Shown: positions 38,456 to 47,869, numbered from the stretch's first letter. The stretch: DNA of 64,000 bases from Weissella confusa (GCF_004766315.1 NZ_PVSN01000026.1:1-64000); one strand, 5' to 3'. Numbers and translations: made by a program. The notes: generated by a model from the letters alone, not told the origin.

Positions 38456-39826
38456 ATGAATACATTTATTAATGAAAAGTTGTTGCCGCCGGTAATGAAA
38501 TTCGTTAACACGAAGGCGGTTACAGCGATTAAGAATGGTATGCTTTACCCAATTCCATTCATCGTTATTGGAGCTATTTTCTTGATCTTGGGACAATTCC
38601 CATACCAACCAATTGCGGATTACTTGGATAAGATTGGCCTAGGACCTATCTTCTTGCAAGCAAACAACGCATCATTTGGAAGCATGGCTTTGTTCGCCGT
38701 ATTTGGAATCGCCTACTCATGGGTTCGTGATGAAGGATACGAAGGTGTGTCAGCCGGTTTGTTGGCCGTTGTTGTCGACATCTTGTTGCAACCAGACACA
38801 ATCAAGTCTGTAACGAACATTGCTGACCCAGACAAGACGTCGGCTGCTTGGCAAGTGTCAGGTGTTATCGACAAGGCTTGGCTTGGTGGTAAGGGAATGA
38901 TCGTTGCCATCATCGTTGGTTTGCTTGTTGGTTGGGGTTACTCATGGTTCATGAAGAAGGGCTTCACAATCAAGTTGCCTGAACAAGTGCCAGCTAACGT
39001 TGCAGCATCATTTACGGCTTTGGTGCCAGGTGCCGCTATCGTAACGATTGCAACTGCTGTTTACGGAATCTTCAAGTTGGGATTCAACACGACTTTGGTA
39101 GAGTGGATTTACACGACGATCCAAACACCTTTGCAACACGCAACTGACGGACCTTTGGGTGTTGTCGTTGTTGCCTTCTTGCCAGTGTTCTTAGTGTTCT
39201 TGTGGTTCTTCAGTGTCCACGGTGCAACCATCGTTGGTGGTATCATGACGCCATTGCTATTGGCTAACAATGCCGACAACTTGGCTTTGTACAAGGCTGG
39301 AAAGTTGACGTTGGAGAACGGTGGTCACATCGTTACGCAAGCCTTCATGGACCAATTTATCACGGTTACTGGTTCAGGTATGACGATTGGTTTGGTTGTG
39401 TTCATGTTGGTACGCGCCAAGTCAGTTCAAATGAAGACGTTGGGTAAGTTGGAAATCGTTCCTGCTTTGTTCAACATCAACGAGCCAATTTTGTTCGGTT
39501 TGCCATTGGTATTGAACCCATTGCTAGCCGTACCATTTATCTTGACGCCGCTTATCTCAGGATTCGCTACTTACTTTGCAATTTACTTCGGTATCATCCC
39601 ACCATTTAACGGAATGTATGTTCCTTGGACGACGCCAGCCATTATTTCTGGTTTGATCGTCGATGGATGGCAAGGTGCTTTGTGGCAAGCTTTGATGCTT
39701 GTGATGACTGGATTCACTTACTTGCCATTTGCTCGTAAGTACGACAAGGTCTTGCTTGCTGAAGAGCAAGGTGATGCAGAGCCATCAGCTGAAGACATTG
39801 AAAAGTTGGAAGAAGCAACTAACTAA
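38456..39826 (+). CDS. PTS cellobiose/beta-glucoside IIC permease
   Basis: Membrane transporter of 456 residues that brings in the beta-glucoside during phosphorylation. It has about ten helices and the family motifs GAIFLILGQFP and FNINEPILFGLPLVLNP. The start follows the site AATGAGGATAAC. It is the last gene of the operon and is followed by a terminator. The tail is acidic. Confidence 0.95.
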   Translation: MNTFINEKLLPPVMKFVNTKAVTAIKNGMLYPIPFIVIGAIFLILGQFPYQPIADYLDKIGLGPIFLQANNASFGSMALFAVFGIAYSWVRDEGYEGVSAGLLAVVVDILLQPDTIKSVTNIADPDKTSAAWQVSGVIDKAWLGGKGMIVAIIVGLLVGWGYSWFMKKGFTIKLPEQVPANVAASFTALVPGAAIVTIATAVYGIFKLGFNTTLVEWIYTTIQTPLQHATDGPLGVVVVAFLPVFLVFLWFFSVHGATIVGGIMTPLLLANNADNLALYKAGKLTLENGGHIVTQAFMDQFITVTGSGMTIGLVVFMLVRAKSVQMKTLGKLEIVPALFNINEPILFGLPLVLNPLLAVPFILTPLISGFATYFAIYFGIIPPFNGMYVPWTTPAIISGLIVDGWQGALWQALMLVMTGFTYLPFARKYDKVLLAEEQGDAEPSAEDIEKLEEATN

Positions 39827-39845
39827 TCAAGTTGATTAAGAATTA

Positions 39846-39882
39846 AGACTTATAGGTCAGATGACTTATAAGTCTTTTTCTT
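39846..39882 (+). terminator. Terminator of the beta-glucoside operon
   Basis: AGACTTATA/TATAAGTCT stem with a 12-base loop and T-rich tail. Confidence 0.85.
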
Positions 39883-39944
39883 TTGTCAAAAAGTCGATTG
39901 GAAAATATGGCCGGCTGCACCTCTTTATTACTAGGAGGATGCAT

Positions 39945-40955
39945 ATGTTTATAGCAAAGAAGCATGGGTCAGTGGAACTGGTGAAAGCCGATGTAGCGGT
40001 GAAAACGGCTGTTTACGTTTGCCCCGGTTGTGAGGGTGAGGTGCAACTAAAACACGGAACGATTAAGACACCTCATTTTTCACACGTAACCTTACGTGAT
40101 TGCCAATCGCTGGCTGAGGGAGAATCACGCGATCATTTGTTGGGTAAATTACAATTGGCTGATTTTTTTGAAAATATTGGTGGCACGGTTGAATTGGAAG
40201 TTTGGCTACCAGATATTCAACAACGCCCGGATTTAGTAGTGACCTTCAATAATGTAAAAATCGCGGTTGAGTTTCAATGTGCCCCAATAACTGCCCAACG
40301 GGTTTCTGAACGGTCACGTGGGTTTGAGTCGTTGGGGATGGATGTCGTTTGGGTATTGGGACCAACTTATCAGCAGAAAAAGTTACAACAAGCCACCTGG
40401 GCCAAGTTTGCCCGGATTCGTAGTGACAGTTTACAGGTGGCCTTTTGGCGACCAAAAAACAATCGTGTTGAGTGGCAGTCATGGTGGCGCCTTGATTGTC
40501 GTAATCGGGTTGGTCAAAAATATGTCGGCGATCCATATCGCCAATTATTGAAATTGCAGCAGTTAGCGACGCAACGTGCAGACATTAGTCGACGTTGGCA
40601 GAAACGATTATATCGTTTAGGACGTAGTTTAGTGGGGATGCAGTGGATTTGTCATCGTCTGAATGCCATGCCGGGTGGTGGGCGTGCAACGCAATGGGAG
40701 GTGTCATTAGCAGTTTTGTTGGCGCTGGAAAAAGGGCCGCAAACTATTGAACAACTACAGGAAGTGGTGATTCAGCAGGCATGGTTTGATTTCGGTGCGA
40801 CCAAACAAGCCGATGCTGTTAGGTTATGGCTAGACTGCTTATTAGACGAGTGGCGCGTGGCAAATGTGATTTCGCAACTTGATAATCGCATTTGTTTGAA
40901 CAAAGAACCAGAATGGTACGTGGACTATCAACACAAATTAGCGGCATTAGATTAG
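39945..40955 (+). CDS. coiA: CoiA-like competence protein
   Basis: Competence-associated protein, a putative nuclease-fold factor acting in processing or recombination of incoming DNA. The 336 residues contain a Cys/His cluster (CPGCEGEVQLKHG...HFSH...C) and the nuclease-like core RPDLVVTFNNVKIAVEFQ (Asp, Glu-x-Gln). A helical C-terminal part follows. ATG 39945 has AGGAGG at 6 bases; the earlier ATG 39939 is too close to it. No other late competence genes are nearby. pepF follows, as in many lactobacilli. Confidence 0.88.
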   Translation: MFIAKKHGSVELVKADVAVKTAVYVCPGCEGEVQLKHGTIKTPHFSHVTLRDCQSLAEGESRDHLLGKLQLADFFENIGGTVELEVWLPDIQQRPDLVVTFNNVKIAVEFQCAPITAQRVSERSRGFESLGMDVVWVLGPTYQQKKLQQATWAKFARIRSDSLQVAFWRPKNNRVEWQSWWRLDCRNRVGQKYVGDPYRQLLKLQQLATQRADISRRWQKRLYRLGRSLVGMQWICHRLNAMPGGGRATQWEVSLAVLLALEKGPQTIEQLQEVVIQQAWFDFGATKQADAVRLWLDCLLDEWRVANVISQLDNRICLNKEPEWYVDYQHKLAALD

Positions 40956-41032
40956 TACCTCCGTTACCACGTGCAACTTCGCAACCCAAAGTGTAGAATA
41001 ACAGGTATAAACTTGAAATGAGGTTAGCTATT

Positions 41033-42841
41033 ATGGCAAAAGAATTACCATTGCGCGAAGAGTTGCCTGAGTCAATGACTTGGGATCTATCAACAATCTT
41101 TGCCTCTGACGAAGCGTGGGAAGATGCCTTCGCAGATTTGGAAGACCGTCTTGAGTCAGCTGAGTTCTTTGCAGCGAACGTGACGAATTCGGCAACGGAT
41201 TTGTACAATGCGTTGCAATACGGCTTGGGCTTGATGCAAAATTTGGAAAAGTTGTACGTTTATGCCTCAATGAAGTCTGACCAAGACACGGTAAACACGT
41301 ACTACCAAGGCTTGAACAACATGGCTGAGTCATTGGCTGCCCGTGTGTCAGCTGCGATTGCCTTCTTTGACCCTGCCGTTTTGAGCTTGTCAGAAGAGGA
41401 ATTGTCAGAATTCTTCGCGGCTGAACCTAAGTTGCAAGACTACAAGCACTACTTTGACAGTATTTTGACGCAACAAGGTCACGTTTTGCCAACTGAACAA
41501 GAGTCACTGTTGGCAGCCGCAGGTGATGTCTTTGGTGCCTCACAACGTACCTTTGGCGTATTGGACAACGCTGATATTTCATTCGAAGCTGTTGAAAACG
41601 AAAACGGTGAAATGGAGACGTTGTCTAACGGTGTCTACTCACGTTTGTTGGAGTCAACGAATCCTGAAATCCGTAAGAACGCGTTCCAAACATTCTACAA
41701 GTCATACATGGCTTTGGAAAACACGTTTGCCTCATTGATTGGTAACCACGTAAAGGGGCAGAACTTCATGGCCGCTGCGCACCACTATGACAATGCGCGT
41801 GAAGCTGCCTTGGCTGGTAACCACGTGCCTGAAGTCGTTTATGATACGTTGGTGGCTGAGGTTAACAAGGCGTTGCCATTGTTGCACCGTTATGTTGGCT
41901 TGCGTAAGAAGTTGTTGGGCTTGGATGAACTACACTCATACGATCTTTACACGCCAATTTTGGGTGAACCAGATTATGACATTGATTATGAGTCAGCCCA
42001 AGCTGAAGCGTTGAAGGCTTTGGCACCATTGGGGGATGACTACCTTGATATTGTGAACAAGGCCTTTGACAGTCGTTGGATTGATGTGATTGAAAACAAG
42101 GGTAAGCGTTCAGGTGCTTATTCAGGTGGTTCATATGACACGAACCCATTCATTTTGTTGAACTGGGTGGATAATTTGAACAACTTGAGCACGCTTGTTC
42201 ACGAAATGGGTCACTCAGTGCACTCATACTACACGCGTCAAAACCAACCATACCACTACGGTGACTACCCAATTTTCTTGGCTGAAATTGCCTCAACAAC
42301 TAACGAAAACTTGTTGACGGATTACTTGTTGAAGACGGTTGATGATAAGAAGCTACGCGCATACATCTTGAATCAATACTTGGATGGCGTGAAGGGAACG
42401 GTCTTCCGTCAAACCCAATTTGCTGAATTTGAGCAATGGATGCACATAACAGATGCTGAAGGAACACCTTTGACAGCTGATGTTTTGGATGAAGCATATG
42501 GTGAGATGAACCGTCGTTACTATGGCCCGGAATTGACGTTTGATGAGGAAATCGCCCACGAATGGGAGCGTATTCCACACTTCTACTACAACTTCTATGT
42601 CTTCCAATATGCAACTGGTTTCGCAGCTGCGACGGCGATGGCTGATAAGATTTTGACTGAAGGTGAGCCTGCAGTCGCTGCTTACAAGGAATACTTGCAA
42701 GCAGGATCATCAGCATTCCCAATTGATGTGATGAAGAAGGCTGGTTTGGATATGACCAAGCCAGATTACCTACAAGATACATTCAAGGTCTTCGAGGAAC
42801 GTTTGAACGAGTTCGAAGCACTTGTTAATGAATTGGCATAA
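41033..42841 (+). CDS. pepF: Oligoendopeptidase F
   Basis: Cytoplasmic zinc metallopeptidase of family M3B that cuts peptides of about 7-17 residues. The 602 residues are full length, with the zinc motif HEMGH near residue 390 and the third ligand Glu in FLAEIASTTNE. ATG 41033 follows GAGGT and gives the usual MAKELPLREELP start. It stands downstream of the coiA-like gene and ends at a bidirectional terminator. Confidence 0.95.
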   Translation: MAKELPLREELPESMTWDLSTIFASDEAWEDAFADLEDRLESAEFFAANVTNSATDLYNALQYGLGLMQNLEKLYVYASMKSDQDTVNTYYQGLNNMAESLAARVSAAIAFFDPAVLSLSEEELSEFFAAEPKLQDYKHYFDSILTQQGHVLPTEQESLLAAAGDVFGASQRTFGVLDNADISFEAVENENGEMETLSNGVYSRLLESTNPEIRKNAFQTFYKSYMALENTFASLIGNHVKGQNFMAAAHHYDNAREAALAGNHVPEVVYDTLVAEVNKALPLLHRYVGLRKKLLGLDELHSYDLYTPILGEPDYDIDYESAQAEALKALAPLGDDYLDIVNKAFDSRWIDVIENKGKRSGAYSGGSYDTNPFILLNWVDNLNNLSTLVHEMGHSVHSYYTRQNQPYHYGDYPIFLAEIASTTNENLLTDYLLKTVDDKKLRAYILNQYLDGVKGTVFRQTQFAEFEQWMHITDAEGTPLTADVLDEAYGEMNRRYYGPELTFDEEIAHEWERIPHFYYNFYVFQYATGFAAATAMADKILTEGEPAVAAYKEYLQAGSSAFPIDVMKKAGLDMTKPDYLQDTFKVFEERLNEFEALVNELA

Positions 42842-42848
42842 GAACTAA

Positions 42849-42888
42849 AAAAGACGCTGACTTCAAATTTCTGAAGTCAGCGTCTTTT
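42849..42888. terminator. Bidirectional terminator between pepF and aquaporin gene
   Basis: 13-bp stem GACGCTGACTTCA/TGAAGTCAGCGTC flanked by an A-run and a T-run. Confidence 0.92.
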
Positions 42889-42901
42889 AAATTAACTGTT
42901 C

Positions 42902-43621
42902 TTACTTAAACAATGTCCACCACAAAGTTGAGGCAAGGATACCACCAGCGATAGGTGCCAAAACGGCAACCCATGCATACTCCCAGTGTGATGATCCCTT
43001 AAACTTCAATGGCAACAAGGCGTGAACCAAACGTGGACCGAAGTCACGCGCAGGGTTCAAACCAGGACCGGTTGCACCACCCAATGACGTAACCAACGTT
43101 GCAACAAGGACACCCAATGCCAAACCGGCAATACCCTTGTATTCAGTTGATGACGTGATTCCCAAAGCGGCGAATACCAAAACAAATGTTCCAACAAATT
43201 CGTTGATGAATCCGTTGAAGCGTGAGTTAGCAGCGTCAGTCGTTGAGAATGGGGCGAAGACCGCGTCAACGTTTGTCGTCAAATCGAAGTATGGCTTGTA
43301 GGCAGCGACAACCAAAAGTTGACCGAACATAGCACCCAAAACTTGCGCGATGATGTAAGGCAAAACTTCTGACCATGGGAAGTCACCGACAACGGCCAAG
43401 GCCAACGTAAAGGCAGGGTTGATTTGAGCTGAGAAAGCACCGAAAGCCATAGCTGGGATGGCAACACCGGCTCCGTAACCAACGGCGATGTTCAACCAAC
43501 CAGTTTCAGCTCCCTTTGTATTCTTCAACTCGGTATTGGCAACTGATCCGTTACCCAACAAAACCAAGAACGCTGTTCCGAAGAACTCGGCGAACAAACG
43601 TACGACTAATGAGTGGTCCAT
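42902..43621 (-). CDS. Aquaglyceroporin (GlpF/lactate-type MIP channel)
   Basis: Channel of 239 residues with six helices and both half-helix motifs, NPA (QINPAFTLAL) and NPARD (GLNPARDFGPR). The Asp after the second motif is typical of glycerol-conducting members; close lactobacillus relatives also pass lactic acid. Start 43621 is preferred because TGGAGGAAT precedes it; the frame extends to 43690. It is not linked to glpK. Confidence 0.92.
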   Translation of the reverse strand: MDHSLVVRLFAEFFGTAFLVLLGNGSVANTELKNTKGAETGWLNIAVGYGAGVAIPAMAFGAFSAQINPAFTLALAVVGDFPWSEVLPYIIAQVLGAMFGQLLVVAAYKPYFDLTTNVDAVFAPFSTTDAANSRFNGFINEFVGTFVLVFAALGITSSTEYKGIAGLALGVLVATLVTSLGGATGPGLNPARDFGPRLVHALLPLKFKGSSHWEYAWVAVLAPIAGGILASTLWWTLFK

Positions 43622-43931
43622 AATTCCTCCAAATGTGAAAATAATTTTTAACTGTTTAACCAGAACAAATGTTTGCACATTTCTGTGCACAAACGAACGC
43701 TTATCAATTTATCAAAAAATTGTGAGCAGTTCAATGTTTTTTAAGGGTTTTTAACTCGTTTGTAACGTTTTTGTGCCGTTTGCGACAGAGTCTGTGAAGG
43801 AAAACCGAAACATTTTGATAAGATGCGTAATTCATACACAATACAGCCGTATATCATTAAAATCACTTTCATTGAAAGGAAGCGCTTAAACAGTTAGAAT
43901 AGGACCTATAAAGAAACTTGGAGGAATAACT
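43622..43931. other. Divergent intergenic region, aquaporin gene/DUF948 gene
   Basis: This 310-base AT-rich stretch holds no gene. It contains an imperfect inverted repeat GTTTGCACA-TTTC-TGTGCACAAAC (43671-43694) upstream of the channel gene, and a GGAAGCGCTTAAAC motif near 43879 that falls short of a cre box. Confidence 0.6.
43671..43694. promoter_or_regulatory. Imperfect inverted repeat, operator candidate
   Basis: GTTTG-CACA-TTTC-TGTG-CA-CAAAC lies 50-73 bases upstream of the channel start, a place suited to an operator. The binding protein is unknown. Confidence 0.35.
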
Positions 43932-44321
43932 ATGACAGCAGGTCAAATCGCGTTGATTATCATTGCGGTGGCGGTATTGTTGTTGGTCTTGTTTATCGGG
44001 CTATTCTTGGTTCGATTGACACGCACTTTGGGGGTCATTACGCGTGATGTGGATATCATTGCACGTGAGGCAAACGACATTTTAGCTAACGCAAACACAT
44101 TGTTGAACGATGTTAATGGCAAGGTAGCGACAATTGATCCGGCTTTCCAAGCGGTGGCAGATTTGGGGACATCTGTGTCTGAGTTGAATGCGGCAACGCA
44201 CAACTTGACGGGGAAGGTTAAGTCAACGGCTGCTTCATGTGGGGCTGGTGTTGCTTCAGCGTTCTCAGCGGTTAATGGATTCCGCAAGGCGCGCAAGGCA
44301 CAATCATCAACGACAAAGTAA
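43932..44321 (+). CDS. DUF948 (YtxG-like) membrane protein
   Basis: Protein of 129 residues with one N-terminal transmembrane helix (about 5-28) and a helical DUF948 domain (VDIIAREANDILANANTLLNDVNGKVATID). In Firmicutes this gene stands before a ytxH-type gene and near ccpA, exactly as here. A general-stress or envelope role is suggested in Bacillus, but the molecular function is unknown. Start follows GGAGG. Confidence 0.9.
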   Translation: MTAGQIALIIIAVAVLLLVLFIGLFLVRLTRTLGVITRDVDIIAREANDILANANTLLNDVNGKVATIDPAFQAVADLGTSVSELNAATHNLTGKVKSTAASCGAGVASAFSAVNGFRKARKAQSSTTK

Positions 44322-44349
44322 TCAGATATAAATTAGGAGGGTATTAACC

Positions 44350-44979
44350 ATGTCTAAGGGAAAAGGATTTTTGGCAGGATTGTTGTTTAGTGGTGTAGCA
44401 GCTGCGACTGGATACGCCTACTTCAAGAGCTTGTCACCAGCAGAACAAGAAAAGTTGAAGGCTAAGGTTGACGACATCGTTGTTGACGTTCGCGACAAGG
44501 CTGTTGATTACACATATGCAGCAACTGATGCGGTGGCATCTGTTCGTGATCGCGCTGACGATTTCGTTGCCGAGAAGGGTTTGGATGGTAAGGTAGCTGA
44601 CTTGAAGGCGCAAGCTGATGAGAAGACGGCTGGCTTGCGTGCCAAGGCCGATGAACTTAAGGCGCAAGCTGACGAGAAGACGGCCGGTTTGCGTGCGAAA
44701 GCTGATGATTTGAAGGCGCAAGCACAAGACTTGGCTGATCAAGCAAAGTCAAAGGCTAGCGAAGTGAAGGATCATGTCCGTGCTAAGGTAGCACCTGAGC
44801 TTGAAGATGAAGACATTGATATCGTCTTGGATCCAACGGCACCTTCATTGTCAGAAGCATTTGAAGACTTGGAAGAACCAGTTACGGTTGAAGAAGCAAA
44901 GCAAGTAACGGCTGAAGTTTTGGAACCCGAGGGTGGTTTGTCTGAGACGAACAAGAAGGGCTTGTCAGAAGAAGCTTAA
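44350..44979 (+). CDS. YtxH-like protein with 18-residue helical repeats
   Basis: Protein of 209 residues: one N-terminal hydrophobic helix (LAGLLFSGVAAATGYAYF), then a long charged amphipathic region. The unit DLKAQADEKTAGLRAKAD is repeated at 54-base spacing (starts near 44601, 44655 and 44709), giving an apolipoprotein-like helix, followed by an acidic tail. It belongs with the upstream DUF948 gene as a likely envelope stress pair. It may associate with membranes. Terminator shared with ccpA. Confidence 0.85.
   Translation: MSKGKGFLAGLLFSGVAAATGYAYFKSLSPAEQEKLKAKVDDIVVDVRDKAVDYTYAATDAVASVRDRADDFVAEKGLDGKVADLKAQADEKTAGLRAKADELKAQADEKTAGLRAKADDLKAQAQDLADQAKSKASEVKDHVRAKVAPELEDEDIDIVLDPTAPSLSEAFEDLEEPVTVEEAKQVTAEVLEPEGGLSETNKKGLSEEA
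44602..44725 (+). repeat. 54-bp tandem repeat inside the ytxH-like gene
   Basis: GAAGGCGCAAGCTGA-type units recur at 54 bases, two full copies and the start of a third. Confidence 0.8.
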
Positions 44980-44988
44980 TTGTGTGCA

Positions 44989-45027
44989 AAAAAAGGAGTA
45001 ACGACTTTGCGGTCGTTACTCCTTTTT
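44989..45027. terminator. Bidirectional terminator between ytxH-like gene and ccpA
   Basis: 16-bp stem AAAAAGGAGTAACGAC/GTCGTTACTCCTTTTT. Confidence 0.93.
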
Positions 45028-45035
45028 CATTATCA

Positions 45036-46037
45036 TTATTGCTTCGTTGAGTCGCGATCAACGTAACCGTGTGGCAAGATAATGTTCTTAACAGCCAATT
45101 CTTCACGGTTCATCAACTTCGTCAACATACGCATAGCAACGGCACCAAGGTCGTAGATAGGTTGCGTAATTGAAGACATTTGTGGACGCGTCATAACAGC
45201 CAACTTTGAGTTGTTGGTAATCAATTCAAAGTCTTCAGGCATCTTAACACCAGCATCAGTCATCGCGTTCAACAAGCCAGCAGCCATTTCGTCGTTAACA
45301 ACAACAGCGGCTGTTGCCTTAGCGTCACGGACCATTTCAGCCATTTGGTAGCCAGATTGATAGTCGTAATCACCTTGAATAACAAGTGATTCGTCGTAAT
45401 CAACACCAGCAACAGCCAAAGCGTTCATGTAACCCTTAAGCTTGTATTCGCGGTTGATACCGTGATCCAAGCTTCCCGTCACAAAGGCAACACGCTTGTG
45501 ACCGTTCTTCAACAACTTGGTCGTTGCTTCGCCGATGGCACTTGTGTAGTCAATGTTTACAGAAGGTTGATCAGTTACGTCATCAACTGAGCCCGCCAAA
45601 ACGATTGGTACATCAGCCTTAGCAAATTCCTTACGGATATCATCGTCAATCAAATTACCCATGAAGATGATACCGTCAACTTGCTTGCTCAATAGGTTTT
45701 CCAAAACTTGCAATTCCTTGGTGTCAGATTCATCTGAGTTAGCCAAGATGATTTGGTAGTGGTACATGGCAGCGACGTCATCGATTCCACGAGCCAATTC
45801 AGCGAAGTAGTGGTCGGTCACGTCAGGAATTACGACACCAATTGTCGTCGTACGACGTGAGGCCAAGCCACGGGCAACGGCGTTTGGACGGTAACCAAGT
45901 CGTTCGATAACGGCTTCAACCTTTTCTTTCGTTTCTTGCTTAACGTTGGCGTTGCCATTGACAACACGTGAAACGGTCGCCATTGAGACTTTCGCTTCGC
46001 GGGCCACGTCATAAATCGTGATGGTCTGCTTTTCCAT
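45036..46037 (-). CDS. ccpA: Catabolite control protein A
   Basis: LacI-family master regulator of carbon catabolite control; binds cre boxes with HPr-Ser-P. The 333 residues start with the helix-turn-helix ITIYDVAREAKVSMATVSRVVNG and continue with the periplasmic-binding-protein-like core. Its identity is supported by the divergent pepQ gene, the classical lactobacillus arrangement, and by a perfect cre box in the shared upstream region, consistent with autoregulation. Three other cre-type boxes in this window are likely targets. Confidence 0.96.
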   Translation of the reverse strand: MEKQTITIYDVAREAKVSMATVSRVVNGNANVKQETKEKVEAVIERLGYRPNAVARGLASRRTTTIGVVIPDVTDHYFAELARGIDDVAAMYHYQIILANSDESDTKELQVLENLLSKQVDGIIFMGNLIDDDIRKEFAKADVPIVLAGSVDDVTDQPSVNIDYTSAIGEATTKLLKNGHKRVAFVTGSLDHGINREYKLKGYMNALAVAGVDYDESLVIQGDYDYQSGYQMAEMVRDAKATAAVVVNDEMAAGLLNAMTDAGVKMPEDFELITNNSKLAVMTRPQMSSITQPIYDLGAVAMRMLTKLMNREELAVKNIILPHGYVDRDSTKQ

Positions 46038-46117
46038 GCTGATGCTCCTTTAAATATCTCTCATACAGAATTTTTGTCGTTTTCATAACTTTTCAGTCAT
46101 TTACCGAATTGCATATC

Positions 46118-46131
46118 TGCAAACGGTTACA
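46118..46131. promoter_or_regulatory. Perfect cre box between ccpA and pepQ
   Basis: TGCAAACGGTTACA matches TGNNANCGNTNNCA at all fixed positions, 81 bases from the ccpA start; typical autoregulation site. Confidence 0.8.
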
Positions 46132-46281
46132 AGGTTATTGTATCATGCTTTCATAAAATGTTTTCATGAGAACATTCGATACATCACAAGTTAATAGTTT
46201 AGCATAAATAATCGGTCTATTGCGTCATTTTCTGAAAATGAGTGTACAATGATAGAAAAGTGAAACAAGAGGGGAATTCAG

Positions 46282-47382
46282 ATGACTGAAAAACTTACAA
46301 AAATCCAATCATGGTTGAACGACAATGAATTGGACGTCGCCTACTTCTCAGATTTTCATTCAATTGCCTATTTGACAGGCTTTGAATCTGACCCAATCGA
46401 ACGTGTTTTGGCGTTGGTTGTCTTTCCACAAGATGAGCCATTTATTTTTGCGCCAGCACTAGAAGTTGAGGCGGTAAAGGGTGCTGGTTGGACGCATCCT
46501 GTTTACGGTTACCAAGACCACGAGCAACCATACCAAATGATTGCGAACTACATTAAGCAACACACGACGCACGCAACGAAGTGGGCCGTTGAAAAGGCGC
46601 AAATGACGTTGGACCGTGCTGCGTTGTTGCAAACGGCTGTACCAGAAGCCAAGTTTGTGGCTGACTTGTCACCATTGATGACTGAAATGCACTTGATTAA
46701 GACACCAGACGAAATTGCTAAGATGCACAAGGCTGGTGATGATGCGGATCGTGCCTTTGAATTTGCCTTTGCTGCATTGCAAGAAGGCGTTTCAGAGCTT
46801 CAAGTGATGGCCAAGTTGGAATATGACTTGAAGTCAATGGGTGTTGTGGGGATGTCATTTGAGACGTTGGTTCAATTCGGTGCGCACGCAGCTGAACCAC
46901 ACGGTGACACTGGTTCAACCTTGTTGAAGGCCGGCGATTTGGCTTTGTTTGACTTGGGAACGATTTACGAAGGTTACGTTTCAGACGCAACGCGTACGGT
47001 GGCCTACAAGTCAGTTTCTGATCACCAACGCGACGTGTATAACGTTGTCTTGGAAGCCCAATTGGCTGCCCAATCACAAGCGAAGCCTGGTATGACTGCC
47101 GGTGAGTTGGATGCAATTGCCCGTGATATTATTACCAAGGCTGGTTACGGTGAGTACTTCGTGCACCGTCTAGGACACGGTATTGGGTCATCAGTCCACG
47201 AGTCAATTCAAATTGCGACTGGCAATGATTTGATTTTGCAACCAGGTATGGCCTTCTCAATTGAGCCAGGTATCTACATTCCTGGTGACTTGGGAATTCG
47301 TATCGAAGACTCAGTTGTCATGACAGAGACAGGTGCTGATTCATTCACGCACTCATCAAAGGATTTGCGTATTATCGATTAA
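46282..47382 (+). CDS. pepQ: Xaa-Pro dipeptidase PepQ
   Basis: Cytoplasmic metallopeptidase (M24B) that splits Xaa-Pro dipeptides. The 366 residues contain the metal ligands in DLGTIYEGYVSDATRT (two Asp), GHGIGSSVHE (His), SIEPGIYIPG (Glu) and GIRIEDSVV (Glu). Start follows AAGAGGGG. Divergent from ccpA; both may respond to CcpA through the shared region. Confidence 0.95.
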   Translation: MTEKLTKIQSWLNDNELDVAYFSDFHSIAYLTGFESDPIERVLALVVFPQDEPFIFAPALEVEAVKGAGWTHPVYGYQDHEQPYQMIANYIKQHTTHATKWAVEKAQMTLDRAALLQTAVPEAKFVADLSPLMTEMHLIKTPDEIAKMHKAGDDADRAFEFAFAALQEGVSELQVMAKLEYDLKSMGVVGMSFETLVQFGAHAAEPHGDTGSTLLKAGDLALFDLGTIYEGYVSDATRTVAYKSVSDHQRDVYNVVLEAQLAAQSQAKPGMTAGELDAIARDIITKAGYGEYFVHRLGHGIGSSVHESIQIATGNDLILQPGMAFSIEPGIYIPGDLGIRIEDSVVMTETGADSFTHSSKDLRIID

Positions 47383-47387
47383 ACAAA

Positions 47388-47431
47388 ATAGGATGGTATC
47401 TCGATTTTCTCAAGATACCATCCTATTTTTT
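47388..47431. terminator. Bidirectional terminator of pepQ and the 131-aa gene
   Basis: 12-bp stem AGGATGGTATCT/AGATACCATCCT followed by ATTTTTT. Confidence 0.9.
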
Positions 47432-47825
47432 AGTGCCAGTTATTAATGATTGCTTCGGCGTTTTCTTCCGTATCGCCAACTTCAGAACGCGTCTTTTCAG
47501 CCTTCAACAAAGGTAGCAAAGCTTCTTGGCGAGCGCTGTGCTTAATCACCCAAACCAAGAAAAGGGGTTGTTCGAACAGCCAAACGATGTGACGAGCTGA
47601 GTAAGTAGTCGTTTGACCAGTTACTGGGTTTGGCTTAACCGGTGCGGCTAGTTCTGGCGTGACGGCTGCTAAAGCATCAGCCTCGGTATCGAATGTTTCC
47701 TCAATCTTCTTGCGGAGATCCTTCTTGAACGCGTCGTACTTAACACGGTTCTTTTGCTTGTTTGGGTAATCAACACCCCACAACTTTACGATGTCGAGGA
47801 TGTCTGTCAAATTATACGTGGCCAT
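47430..47825 (-). CDS. Hypothetical protein (131 aa)
   Basis: Soluble protein starting MATYNLTDILDIVKLWGVDYPNKQKNRVKYDAF, with a helical, basic N-terminal half and a C-terminal acidic helix. The N-terminal segment could be a small DNA- or protein-binding helical domain, but no family is recognised. ATG 47825 is preferred (AGAGAGTGAG upstream); GTG 47837 is possible. It converges on pepQ. Confidence 0.65.
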   Translation of the reverse strand: MATYNLTDILDIVKLWGVDYPNKQKNRVKYDAFKKDLRKKIEETFDTEADALAAVTPELAAPVKPNPVTGQTTTYSARHIVWLFEQPLFLVWVIKHSARQEALLPLLKAEKTRSEVGDTEENAEAIINNWH

Positions 47826-47869
47826 GTGTTTGCTCACTCTCTATTAATTAGTAAACTAAGCATACCACA

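Noticed and set aside
43873-43893. cre-like GGAAGCGCTTAAAC upstream of the DUF948 gene
   Set aside because: It misses more than one fixed position of the cre consensus, including the final C-A.
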